Shown here: one piece after another, positions 1-5,341 of the stretch | Numbering within the stretch: the first letter of the stretch is position 1 | Layout: every line of letters starts with the position of its first letter | Assembly: GCA_964603985.1 (NCBI GenBank) | Contig: CAZRXG010000072.1 | Location: 1-10,977 of the forward strand | Source of the DNA: CAZRXG01 sp964603985 | GTDB lineage: Bacteria > Chloroflexota > Anaerolineae > Aggregatilineales > UBA3940 | Length of the DNA: 10,977 nucleotides | Direction of reading: 5' to 3' | Translations under genes and position numbers: made by a program | The notes under the pieces: model-generated | Told to the model about the DNA's origin: nothing | What the model saw: the letters and a program-made list of their open reading frames with translations, nothing else | Databases searched by the model: none

Positions 1-96
1 GCGCTGGGGGGAGGGGAGAAACCAGACGAGCCACCTTTCCATTACATCATGGGATGGGGCGGGGTGGTGGCAAGGGAAGCAGGCAAAAACGGGTTC

Positions 97-609
97 ATGA
101 ACAAGCAACGCATAACTCTCCTGATAACGCTGGCGATCCTGTTCCTGGGGCTGCCGGGCCGCGCGTTGGCTCAGGACCCCACCCCACCGCCGGAGCGCGA
201 GGTCACCGACGATGAGGTGAATGCCATCGCAGAGCAGCTTTACTGCCCGGTGTGCGAGAACATCCCGCTGGACGTGTGCAGCACGCGCGCGTGCGCCGAT
301 TGGCGTGATGAGATCCGGCAGATGCTCGCTCAGGGCCACAGTGAGGCCGAGATCAAAGCTTACTTCGCCGGGCGCTACGGACGGCGCGTGCTGACCGACC
401 CCGACCCGGTCGGCATCGACGTGTTGACCTGGGTGCTGCCGCCGGTCGGGGTGGTGGCCGGGGTGGTGGTGCTCGCATTGGCGCTGCGCCGCACGGACTC
501 CCGCTCAGGGACAGCCGAAGCCGCGCCGGAGGCTGCCGTCAGTTACGGCGACCTCGACCCGGACTACGTGGCGCGGCTGGAGCGTGAGTTGGAAGAATTT
601 GTGAGTTAG
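97..609 (+). CDS. ccmH: Cytochrome c maturation protein CcmH (CcmH/CycL/NrfF type)
   Basis: CcmH keeps apocytochrome CXXCH thiols reduced, or presents them, before heme attachment outside the membrane. The protein is 170 aa. It has a signal peptide or N-terminal anchor (residues 1-25, ending ALA-Q), then the family block LYCPVCENIPLDV with the redox pair Cys50/Cys53, then the usual ADWRDEIRQML helix and a GRYGRRVLTDP segment. A membrane helix spans about 113-130 and a short acidic tail follows. The ATG at 97 is preferred over the in-frame ATG at 49 because it places a basic MNKQR directly before the hydrophobic core. An open frame ends in TGA at 98-100, overlapping this ATG, so an upstream gene could be coupled, but its peptide is not recognisable. 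Odd point: a second cysteine pair, Cys61 and Cys66 (CSTRAC), lies just after the canonical pair. The next gene encodes the thioredoxin partner, 23 bases downstream. Confidence 0.88.
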   Translation: MNKQRITLLITLAILFLGLPGRALAQDPTPPPEREVTDDEVNAIAEQLYCPVCENIPLDVCSTRACADWRDEIRQMLAQGHSEAEIKAYFAGRYGRRVLTDPDPVGIDVLTWVLPPVGVVAGVVVLALALRRTDSRSGTAEAAPEAAVSYGDLDPDYVARLERELEEFVS

Positions 610-632
610 GAGAACTGTGGATAGGGGTTGGT

Positions 633-1226
633 ATGAGTGACAACACGGAGCCCTCCCACACACCGGATCGGCCTGCCGGGGAACGGCCCGCCTTTCGCCT
701 GGGGCCCGCCTTTCGCCTGGGGCGCGCGGTGGTGTGGGGCGTCGTCGGGCTGGTGCTGATCTTCCTGGCGTTGGGGCTGGTGCAGGCGTTTGCCTCGCAG
801 CCGCAGGAGGGTCTGGCCCCTGACTTCACCATCGAGACTTACGGCGGCGAGACCTACACCCTGTCCGACCTGCGCGGGCAGGTGGTCGTGATCAACTTCT
901 GGGCGTCGTGGTGCTCACCTTGCGTCGAGGAGGCTGAGGATTTGGAAGCCGTCTGGCAGGCGTACAAAGACCGGGGCGTGCTGTTCATTGGCGTGGATTA
1001 CGCCGACAGTGAGGCCGGGGGATTGGAGTTCATCGAGCGCCATGGCATCACTTATCCCAACGGCCCCGACCTGGGCACGGTCATCTCCGACGCTTACAAC
1101 ATCCGGGGCGTGCCGGAGACGTTCATCGTCGACGCCGGGGGAGAGGTCACGTTCTTCGCCCAGTCGGCGCTGACTTACGAGCAGCTCAGCGCCGAGATAG
1201 AGCGGGCGCTGGACGGCACCCGGTGA
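633..1226 (+). CDS. Membrane-anchored TlpA/ResA/CcmG-type thioredoxin-like protein
   Basis: Likely the thiol-disulfide reductase that delivers electrons to apocytochrome c or CcmH on the outer face of the membrane. The 197-aa protein has a short cytoplasmic N-terminus, one membrane helix (about 32-53), then an AhpC/TSA-Redoxin fold beginning APDFTIETYGGE. The active site is WCSPC (Trp93-Cys97) followed by Val-Glu-Glu. The cis-proline is in GVPETF (Pro161). The GLAPDF start, the conserved Glu after the CXXC and the central insert (FIGVDYAD to NGPD) fit ResA/CcmG rather than plain thioredoxin. The cytoplasmic leader carries a perfect 18-bp tandem duplication giving PAFRLG twice. It directly follows ccmH, and a G-rich ribosome-binding stretch (AGGGG) lies a few bases before the ATG. 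The exact subfamily (ResA, CcmG or TlpA) is not settled by sequence alone. Confidence 0.92.
   Translation: MSDNTEPSHTPDRPAGERPAFRLGPAFRLGRAVVWGVVGLVLIFLALGLVQAFASQPQEGLAPDFTIETYGGETYTLSDLRGQVVVINFWASWCSPCVEEAEDLEAVWQAYKDRGVLFIGVDYADSEAGGLEFIERHGITYPNGPDLGTVISDAYNIRGVPETFIVDAGGEVTFFAQSALTYEQLSAEIERALDGTR
685..720 (+). repeat. Perfect 18-bp tandem duplication inside the thioredoxin gene
   Basis: Two identical 18-base units, 685-702 and 703-720, are followed by a 3-base start of a third. They encode PAFRLG-PAFRLG in the cytoplasmic segment before the membrane helix, so the reading frame is kept. The identity at every base, including third positions, suggests a recent slippage or duplication event. 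Confidence 0.95.
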
Positions 1227-1264
1227 CGATCAGGGACGGTTCAAACCCGGCCCACAAAGAGTGA

Positions 1265-1870
1265 ATGACCATGATCCACCAGCGCAACGTCGCCATCCTG
1301 ATCTTTGATGACGTGGAAGTGCTCGACTTTTGCGGCCCGTTCGAGGTGTTCTCCGTCACCGGGCGGCAGGCCGACGTGCGGCCGTTCAACGTCTACACCG
1401 TCGCAGGGAGCGCAGGGCCGGTGGTGGCCCGCAACGGCTTGAGCGTCAACCCAGCCTACACCCTGGTCGACTGCCCTGAGCCTGACATTCTGCTGGTGCC
1501 GGGCGGGTACGGCACCCGGCGGGCGATGCAGGATGAGGCCCTGATAGCCTGGATCGGGGAGCAGGCCGGGCGCGTCGAGATGCTGCTCTCGGTGTGCACC
1601 GGTTCGCTGCTGCTGGGCAAGGCAGGGCTGCTTGATGGCCTGCGAGCCACGACGCATCACAGTGTCCTTGACCTGCTGGAGGAGGTCGCGCCGGAGGCGG
1701 TCGTTTGCCCGGCCGAGCGCTACGTCGACAATGGGCGGATCGTCGTCTCGGCTGGTATTTCGGCGGGCATTGACATGGCCTTCCACGTCGTAAGCCGACT
1801 GCTGGGCGTGGAGCAGGCGCTTGAGACTGCGCGTTACATGGAGTACGATTGGACGCCGGAGGCGGATTAG
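1265..1870 (+). CDS. DJ-1/PfpI family protein (class I glutamine amidotransferase-like)
   Basis: A single-domain, cytoplasmic DJ-1/PfpI protein of 201 aa with no signal peptide. It opens with beta strand NVAILIFDDVEVLDF, then GPFEVF (the Glu typical of this superfamily), LLVPGGYGTR, and the nucleophile elbow SVCTGS with Cys111. Next come TTHHS (131-132) and a C-terminal helix containing GISAGIDMAFHVV. These last features match the isonitrile hydratase-like / AraC-N-terminal-domain branch (GATase1_AraC_1 style) rather than chaperone DJ-1, but no AraC DNA-binding domain follows. The substrate is unknown. The ATG at 1265 is used; the second ATG at 1271 is equally plausible, and the only ribosome-binding candidate is a weak AAAGAG. 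It sits between two cytochrome c maturation genes, with its stop three bases before the next start, so it is co-transcribed, though no role in heme attachment is known for the family. Confidence 0.88.
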   Translation: MTMIHQRNVAILIFDDVEVLDFCGPFEVFSVTGRQADVRPFNVYTVAGSAGPVVARNGLSVNPAYTLVDCPEPDILLVPGGYGTRRAMQDEALIAWIGEQAGRVEMLLSVCTGSLLLGKAGLLDGLRATTHHSVLDLLEEVAPEAVVCPAERYVDNGRIVVSAGISAGIDMAFHVVSRLLGVEQALETARYMEYDWTPEAD

Positions 1871-1873
1871 CCG

Positions 1874-2368
1874 ATGGAGGTGCTCGCCGGATTGATCGTG
1901 GTCGCCACCGTGCTGGTGGTGATCGCTTACATCGCCCAGCCCTTCTTTGCCGAGCGGCAAGGTGAGGGCAAAGGAACCGGTCGCCGGGCGGCGGTCCTGC
2001 GCCGCAAGGCCGACCTGCTCACCCGCCGCAATGCGATCTATGCCGCGCTGCGTGACCTGGACTTTGATTACCAGACAGGCAAAGTCAGCGGTGAGGGCTA
2101 TCCCGCCCGGCGGCGCGAATTGGTGGCCCAGGGCGTCGAAGCCCTCCAGGAGCTTGACCGGCTGCCCGCCCTCGACGAGTCGCCGGAAGCTGACCCCGTC
2201 GAGGCGGCGGTGCTGGCCCTGCGCACGGGCAGGGTGGTTGCGCCTTCGGTCGTGCCCGAAAGCGGGCGGGAGCAGGTCGGGTACTGCCCGCAGTGTGGAA
2301 AGCCCGTCTTCGAGGGAGATCGCTTCTGCGGGGCGTGCGGCGTGAAGCTGCGCGGGCAGAGCGATTAG
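1874..2368 (+). CDS. Membrane protein with CcmI/SHOCT-like segment and C-terminal zinc ribbon
   Basis: A 164-aa protein: N-terminal membrane helix (3-22), basic stretch (37-52), a helical segment RRNAIYAALRDLDFDYQTGK (51-70) continuing to about residue 90, an acidic linker, and a C-terminal zinc ribbon with Cys138-PQ-Cys141 and Cys152-GA-Cys155. The helical segment follows a pattern common in membrane-anchored proteins of cytochrome c maturation clusters (CcmI N-terminal region) and in SHOCT domains: L-D-x5-G-K-V-x4-Y-x-A-R-R-x2-L. By position it could act as the CcmI/CycH-like assembly partner of the two preceding maturation proteins, but it has no TPR domain, so this is inference. It starts 3 bases after the DJ-1 stop. 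A related segment forms the C-terminal tail of the cytochrome lipoprotein encoded downstream. Confidence 0.8.
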   Translation: MEVLAGLIVVATVLVVIAYIAQPFFAERQGEGKGTGRRAAVLRRKADLLTRRNAIYAALRDLDFDYQTGKVSGEGYPARRRELVAQGVEALQELDRLPALDESPEADPVEAAVLALRTGRVVAPSVVPESGREQVGYCPQCGKPVFEGDRFCGACGVKLRGQSD

Positions 2369-2393
2369 CTAAAAGGCACGCCGGAGGTGTAGT

Positions 2394-3113
2394 GTGGAGT
2401 CCCTCAGCAGTGGGGTTCTGAGTACGATGCACGCGGTGGAAGCAGTACGGGCGGACTTTGACCGCATCGCGATGGTCTCCGGCAGTGAGTGGAATCACAA
2501 TAACCATTACCACCGTCTCCTGCTGGAACACATCCCTAAGCGGTGTGACGCGGCGCTTGACATCGGGTGTGGAACGGGCGAATTTGCGCGGATGCTGGCC
2601 GCCCGCGCGGATTACGTGCTCGCCGTTGACCTGTCGCCGGAGATGATCCGGCTGGCCGGTGAACGGTCGGCGCAGCATCCCAATATCGAATACAGGGTGG
2701 CGGATGCATTGGCTTATGACCTGCCCGGTGAGTCGTTTGATTGCGTGGTATCCATCGCCACGCTGCACCACCTGCCTATGGAGGAGATGCTGCTGAAAAT
2801 TCGGAAGACACTGAAGCCGGGAGGCACGCTGGTGGTGCTCGACCTCTTCAGGCAGGAAGGGGTGCGTGATCTTCTTGCCAGCGGGGTGGCAGTTGGGGTG
2901 AATCTCGTCCTCAGGTTGTTCCACACGGGCCGTCTCAGAGAGCCGCGTGAAGTGAGGGCGGCGTGGGCAGAACATGGACAGCGCGATTCGTACCTCACCT
3001 GCTCTGAAGTGCGTGAGATCTGCGACGACGTGTTACCGGCTGCGAAGGTGAGAAAGCATCTGTTGTGGCGTTATTCACTCGTGTGGCAGAAACCCGGTGC
3101 CGGGCAGCCCTGA
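2394..3113 (+). CDS. Class I SAM-dependent methyltransferase
   Basis: A 239-aa Rossmann-fold methyltransferase. Motif I is LDIGCGTGEF (55-64), the acidic ribose-binding end of strand 2 is VLAVDLS (Asp79), the adenine-contact region is RVADALAYDLP, and the post-motif block is FDCVVSIATLHHLP (115-128), then LKPGGTLVVLDLF (140-152). The leading SEWNHNNHYHRLLLEHIP helix resembles small-molecule methyltransferases of the Methyltransf_11/25 group. The acceptor cannot be named. The GTG start at 2394 is chosen because GGAGG (2383-2387) lies 6 bases upstream; the ATG at 2427 is the alternative and would lose only 11 residues. It follows the zinc-ribbon gene by 25 bases and may be the last gene of that operon. 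No terminator is obvious after its stop. Confidence 0.9.
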   Translation: MESLSSGVLSTMHAVEAVRADFDRIAMVSGSEWNHNNHYHRLLLEHIPKRCDAALDIGCGTGEFARMLAARADYVLAVDLSPEMIRLAGERSAQHPNIEYRVADALAYDLPGESFDCVVSIATLHHLPMEEMLLKIRKTLKPGGTLVVLDLFRQEGVRDLLASGVAVGVNLVLRLFHTGRLREPREVRAAWAEHGQRDSYLTCSEVREICDDVLPAAKVRKHLLWRYSLVWQKPGAGQP

Positions 3114-3122
3114 CATTCAGAC

Positions 3123-3149
3123 CACGGATTGCACGGATTACACAGATTT
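3123..3149 (+). repeat. Three 9-bp tandem repeats, CACGGATTN type
   Basis: CACGGATTG (3123-3131), CACGGATTA (3132-3140) and CACAGATTT (3141-3149) follow head to tail just after the methyltransferase stop. Short arrays of this kind are, to my recollection, frequent between genes in environmental bacterial genomes. They mark this stretch as non-coding despite the open frame running through it. Confidence 0.8.
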
Positions 3150-3233
3150 ACTTTTCACCTGGTACTGTGTGGCCGGAAGCGCGCAGATGAGCTCGACTGC
3201 GTAAGTCCTGATAATAATGATAGGCTTATGTTC

Positions 3234-3245
3234 AACACTAGTGTT
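3234..3245. repeat. Perfect 12-bp palindrome AACACTAGTGTT
   Basis: A perfect dyad with no spacer, in a locally AT-rich patch (about 3205-3260) upstream of the cytochrome gene. The length and setting fit an operator for a dimeric repressor, but no clear -35/-10 pair was found around it, so the role is open. Confidence 0.5.
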
Positions 3246-3291
3246 AGGCAGAATTTGCATCACTGCGATGTGTCACTCCCTCACCCCCCTG

Positions 3292-3332
3292 TGAGCCTGA
3301 CGGCTCATCCGTCCCCCCGTGCACGGGGGGAC
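3292..3332. repeat. Adjacent hairpin and perfect 22-bp palindrome
   Basis: TGAGCC-TGAC-GGCTCA (3292-3307) is followed three bases later by GTCCCCCCGTG/CACGGGGGGAC (3311-3332), a perfect 22-bp palindrome with no spacer. An outer imperfect pair brackets both: 3258-3274 can pair with 3330-3351 through CGATGTGTC/GACACATCG and CATC-x-CTG/CAG-x-GATG, with a 5-base bulge. There is no T-run on either strand, so this is not a standard intrinsic terminator. Confidence 0.8.
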
Positions 3333-3355
3333 ACATCGGAGCACAGCGATGATGA

Positions 3356-3410
3356 GGCCCAAGGAGGGGCCCAAGGAGAGGCCCAGGTAGGGGGCCCAAG
3401 GAGGGGGAGG
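3356..3410 (+). repeat. G-rich 12-bp imperfect tandem repeat, four units
   Basis: Units start at 3356, 3368, 3380 and 3393, with consensus GGCCCAAGGAGG. The third is one base longer and degenerate (GGCCCAGGTAGGG). The last is extended by GGGAGG. Three units carry the Shine-Dalgarno core AAGGAG, and the stretch has several runs of four or five G. It lies 22 bases before the chosen GTG start of the cytochrome gene, so it would be in its mRNA leader. Confidence 0.85.
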
Positions 3411-3431
3411 ACAGCGCCCCGGCGTGGATGG

Positions 3432-5297
3432 GTGGAACTCGCGTTGGCGGTGCTCGCGCTGGCGGTGGGTGGGTGCTCGCTGGCAAGCGAGCCGGTGCCC
3501 GCCGTTCCCATCGAGATCGGCCCGCTGCCGGGGGAGGTGGTGGACGCCGACCTGCCGATCAGCCTGCCGCGCGCGTCGGAGGGGGCGCTGATCTACCTGG
3601 AGCACTGCGCCGCGTGTCATGGGGAGGGAGGGCAGGGCGATGCCGACTATGCTGCCGGGTTGGCGGAGCAGGGTGTCGAGCTGGTCGACCTGTCCGATCC
3701 GGCGCTGGCCCGCAGGCGCAGTCCGCAGGATTGGTACAGGGTTATCAGCGACGGCACCGCCTCGATGGGAGGATTGATGCCCCCCTGGCGTGAGTCGCTG
3801 ACCGACGCCGAGCGTTGGGACGTTGCCGCCTACCTGTACACGTTCAGTGCCCCGGAAGACCTGCTGGTTGAGGGTGAGGTGCTCTACCAGGCCAACTGCG
3901 CAGAATGTCACGGTGAGGCGGGTGAGCTGGAGGGGCTGGACGACTTTGCAGGGCTGGCGACGTTGAGCCGGGAGGCTATTTACCGCGATTACGTAGCCAG
4001 CCAGAGCGATGAGATCCACACCTTCCCGGCGCTCTCCGAGGATGAGGGCCTGGCGATTGCCCTGCACGTGCAGCGCTTTGGCTTTGATGCGGCGCTGCCT
4101 GCCGCAGCAGAGGAGGCGGTGATAGAGGAAGAGGCCCCGCCCGAAGAAGAGCCGGAGGTCGAAGCCGCAGAAGCAGAGGAGATGGCCAAAGAGGCCGCCG
4201 AAGAGGCCACACAGGCAGAGCCGACCGGCGTCGTGACCGGGCGGGTCACCAATGCCAGTGCGGGCGCGGAGGTCCCCGCAGGGCTTGAGGTGGGGCTGCA
4301 TGGGATCACGCTCGACGCTTCGGGTGAGGTGGTCGATTTCCTGACGCAGACCGCCGCCACCGGCAACGATGGCGTGTTCCGCTTTGAGGGCCTGCCGCTC
4401 GACGTGGACAATGCCGCTTACGTCGTCAGGGTGATCTACGATGGCGTCGAGTTCCACAATGGGGCAAGGATCGACCCGGACAACCCGGTGCTCGACCTGC
4501 CGGTGACGATTTACGAGACGACCACCGACCCGGACGTGATCACAGTCGAGGTGATGCACGTCTTCATGCGCGAGCACCCCGACGCGCTGCTGGTGATGCA
4601 GATCTTCGTCTACAGCAACTCAAGTGACCGGGTCTTCGTCAGCCGGGAGCCGGTCAGCGGGGGACGGCGGGGAAGTGTCGCCGTGCAGCTTCCGCCGGGC
4701 GCGCTCAGCGTCACCTTCGAGGACGACCGGCAGGGCAGCCGCTTCGTGCAGGTGGGTGACCGGATTTACGATATGGACATCATGCCGCCCGGTGAGGGGG
4801 TTCACTCCATCATCGTCAGCTACTTTCTGGACTACGATGGCACGCGCGAGGTCGCCCTCCCGGTGACTTACACCACCCGCCAGGTGAACATGCTCGTCCA
4901 GGAGGGGCAGCGGGTGCGAACCGACCGGCTCAGCCCCGCCGGGGTCGAGGTGTTCGAGGGGCAGGCTTACGGGCGCTTCGTCGGCCAGGACTTGGCTGCC
5001 GGTGACGTGCTGGCCCTCAAGGTGCGGTCGACGGCGCTGGGGCGGAGCACGATCTCGGTCGTGATCGGCGCGGCGCTGGCGGCGCTGGTGATCGTCGGGG
5101 TGATCGCCTGGTTCGTGCGCGGGCGGGCGTGGGGCAGAGTGCCCGCCGCTGCCGGGTTGACCCCCGACCAGGAGGCGCTCGTCCGCCAGATCGTCGAGCT
5201 TGACGGCGCGTTTGAGGCGGGGCGGGTTGACCGCTTCGAGTATGAGGCGCGGCGTGCTGACCTCAAGGCGGCGCTGGCGGAGGGTATGGAAGGGTAG
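3432..5297 (+). CDS. Membrane-bound diheme cytochrome c-like lipoprotein with CcmI/SHOCT-like tail
   Basis: A 621-aa protein with, in order: a short lipoprotein-like signal (LAVGGC, Cys15); cytochrome c domain 1 with CAACH (59-63) and Met candidates SMGGLMPPW (112, 116); cytochrome c domain 2 with CAECH (156-160); a Glu/Ala-rich linker (223-265); a carboxypeptidase-regulatory-like beta-sandwich (about 267-360); further beta-rich extracytoplasmic sequence; a membrane helix (540-562); and a cytoplasmic tail ending in LDGAFEAGRVDRFEYEARR-x2-L. Probably an electron carrier or sensor at the outer face of the membrane. It is a likely client of the maturation genes upstream. Domain 2 lacks Met where MP is expected (IHTFPAL, 195-201). 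The start is uncertain: the frame is open back to 3129 (other starts at 3228, 3267, 3291), but that part crosses repeats and palindromes. The GTG at 3432 gives a signal without basic residues and the nearest GGAGG is 20 bases away. Confidence 0.82.
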   Translation: MELALAVLALAVGGCSLASEPVPAVPIEIGPLPGEVVDADLPISLPRASEGALIYLEHCAACHGEGGQGDADYAAGLAEQGVELVDLSDPALARRRSPQDWYRVISDGTASMGGLMPPWRESLTDAERWDVAAYLYTFSAPEDLLVEGEVLYQANCAECHGEAGELEGLDDFAGLATLSREAIYRDYVASQSDEIHTFPALSEDEGLAIALHVQRFGFDAALPAAAEEAVIEEEAPPEEEPEVEAAEAEEMAKEAAEEATQAEPTGVVTGRVTNASAGAEVPAGLEVGLHGITLDASGEVVDFLTQTAATGNDGVFRFEGLPLDVDNAAYVVRVIYDGVEFHNGARIDPDNPVLDLPVTIYETTTDPDVITVEVMHVFMREHPDALLVMQIFVYSNSSDRVFVSREPVSGGRRGSVAVQLPPGALSVTFEDDRQGSRFVQVGDRIYDMDIMPPGEGVHSIIVSYFLDYDGTREVALPVTYTTRQVNMLVQEGQRVRTDRLSPAGVEVFEGQAYGRFVGQDLAAGDVLALKVRSTALGRSTISVVIGAALAALVIVGVIAWFVRGRAWGRVPAAAGLTPDQEALVRQIVELDGAFEAGRVDRFEYEARRADLKAALAEGMEG

Positions 5298-5322
5298 GGG
5301 CGGGTTTCAAACCCGCCCCTAC
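5294..5322. terminator. 14-bp hairpin across the cytochrome stop codon, between convergent genes
   Basis: GTAGGGGCGGGTTT (5294-5307), one central base, then AAACCCGCCCCTAC (5309-5322): a perfect 14-bp inverted repeat that includes the TAG stop. It sits between two convergent genes and could end transcription from either side, although neither flank has a real T-run. The same sequence style is, to my recollection, a widespread intergenic repeat in GC-rich environmental bacteria, so it may be a REP-like element instead of a dedicated terminator. Confidence 0.6.
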
Positions 5323-5341
5323 TGTTTGATACGGAAAAAGA

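Noticed and set aside
2..100. Open frame ending in TGA that overlaps the ccmH ATG, possible end of an upstream gene
   Set aside because: The 32-residue peptide has no recognisable features and a composition unlike the coding regions nearby; the coincidence with ATGA is noted only in the ccmH entry.
1241..1960. Long minus-strand frame opposite the DJ-1 gene
   Set aside because: His/Arg/Gln-rich translation with no domain; an antisense shadow of a clear DJ-1 coding frame.
3273..4577. 434-residue minus-strand frame opposite the cytochrome gene
   Set aside because: Repetitive Arg/His/Leu composition with no motif; the plus strand carries two CXXCH domains and a membrane helix.
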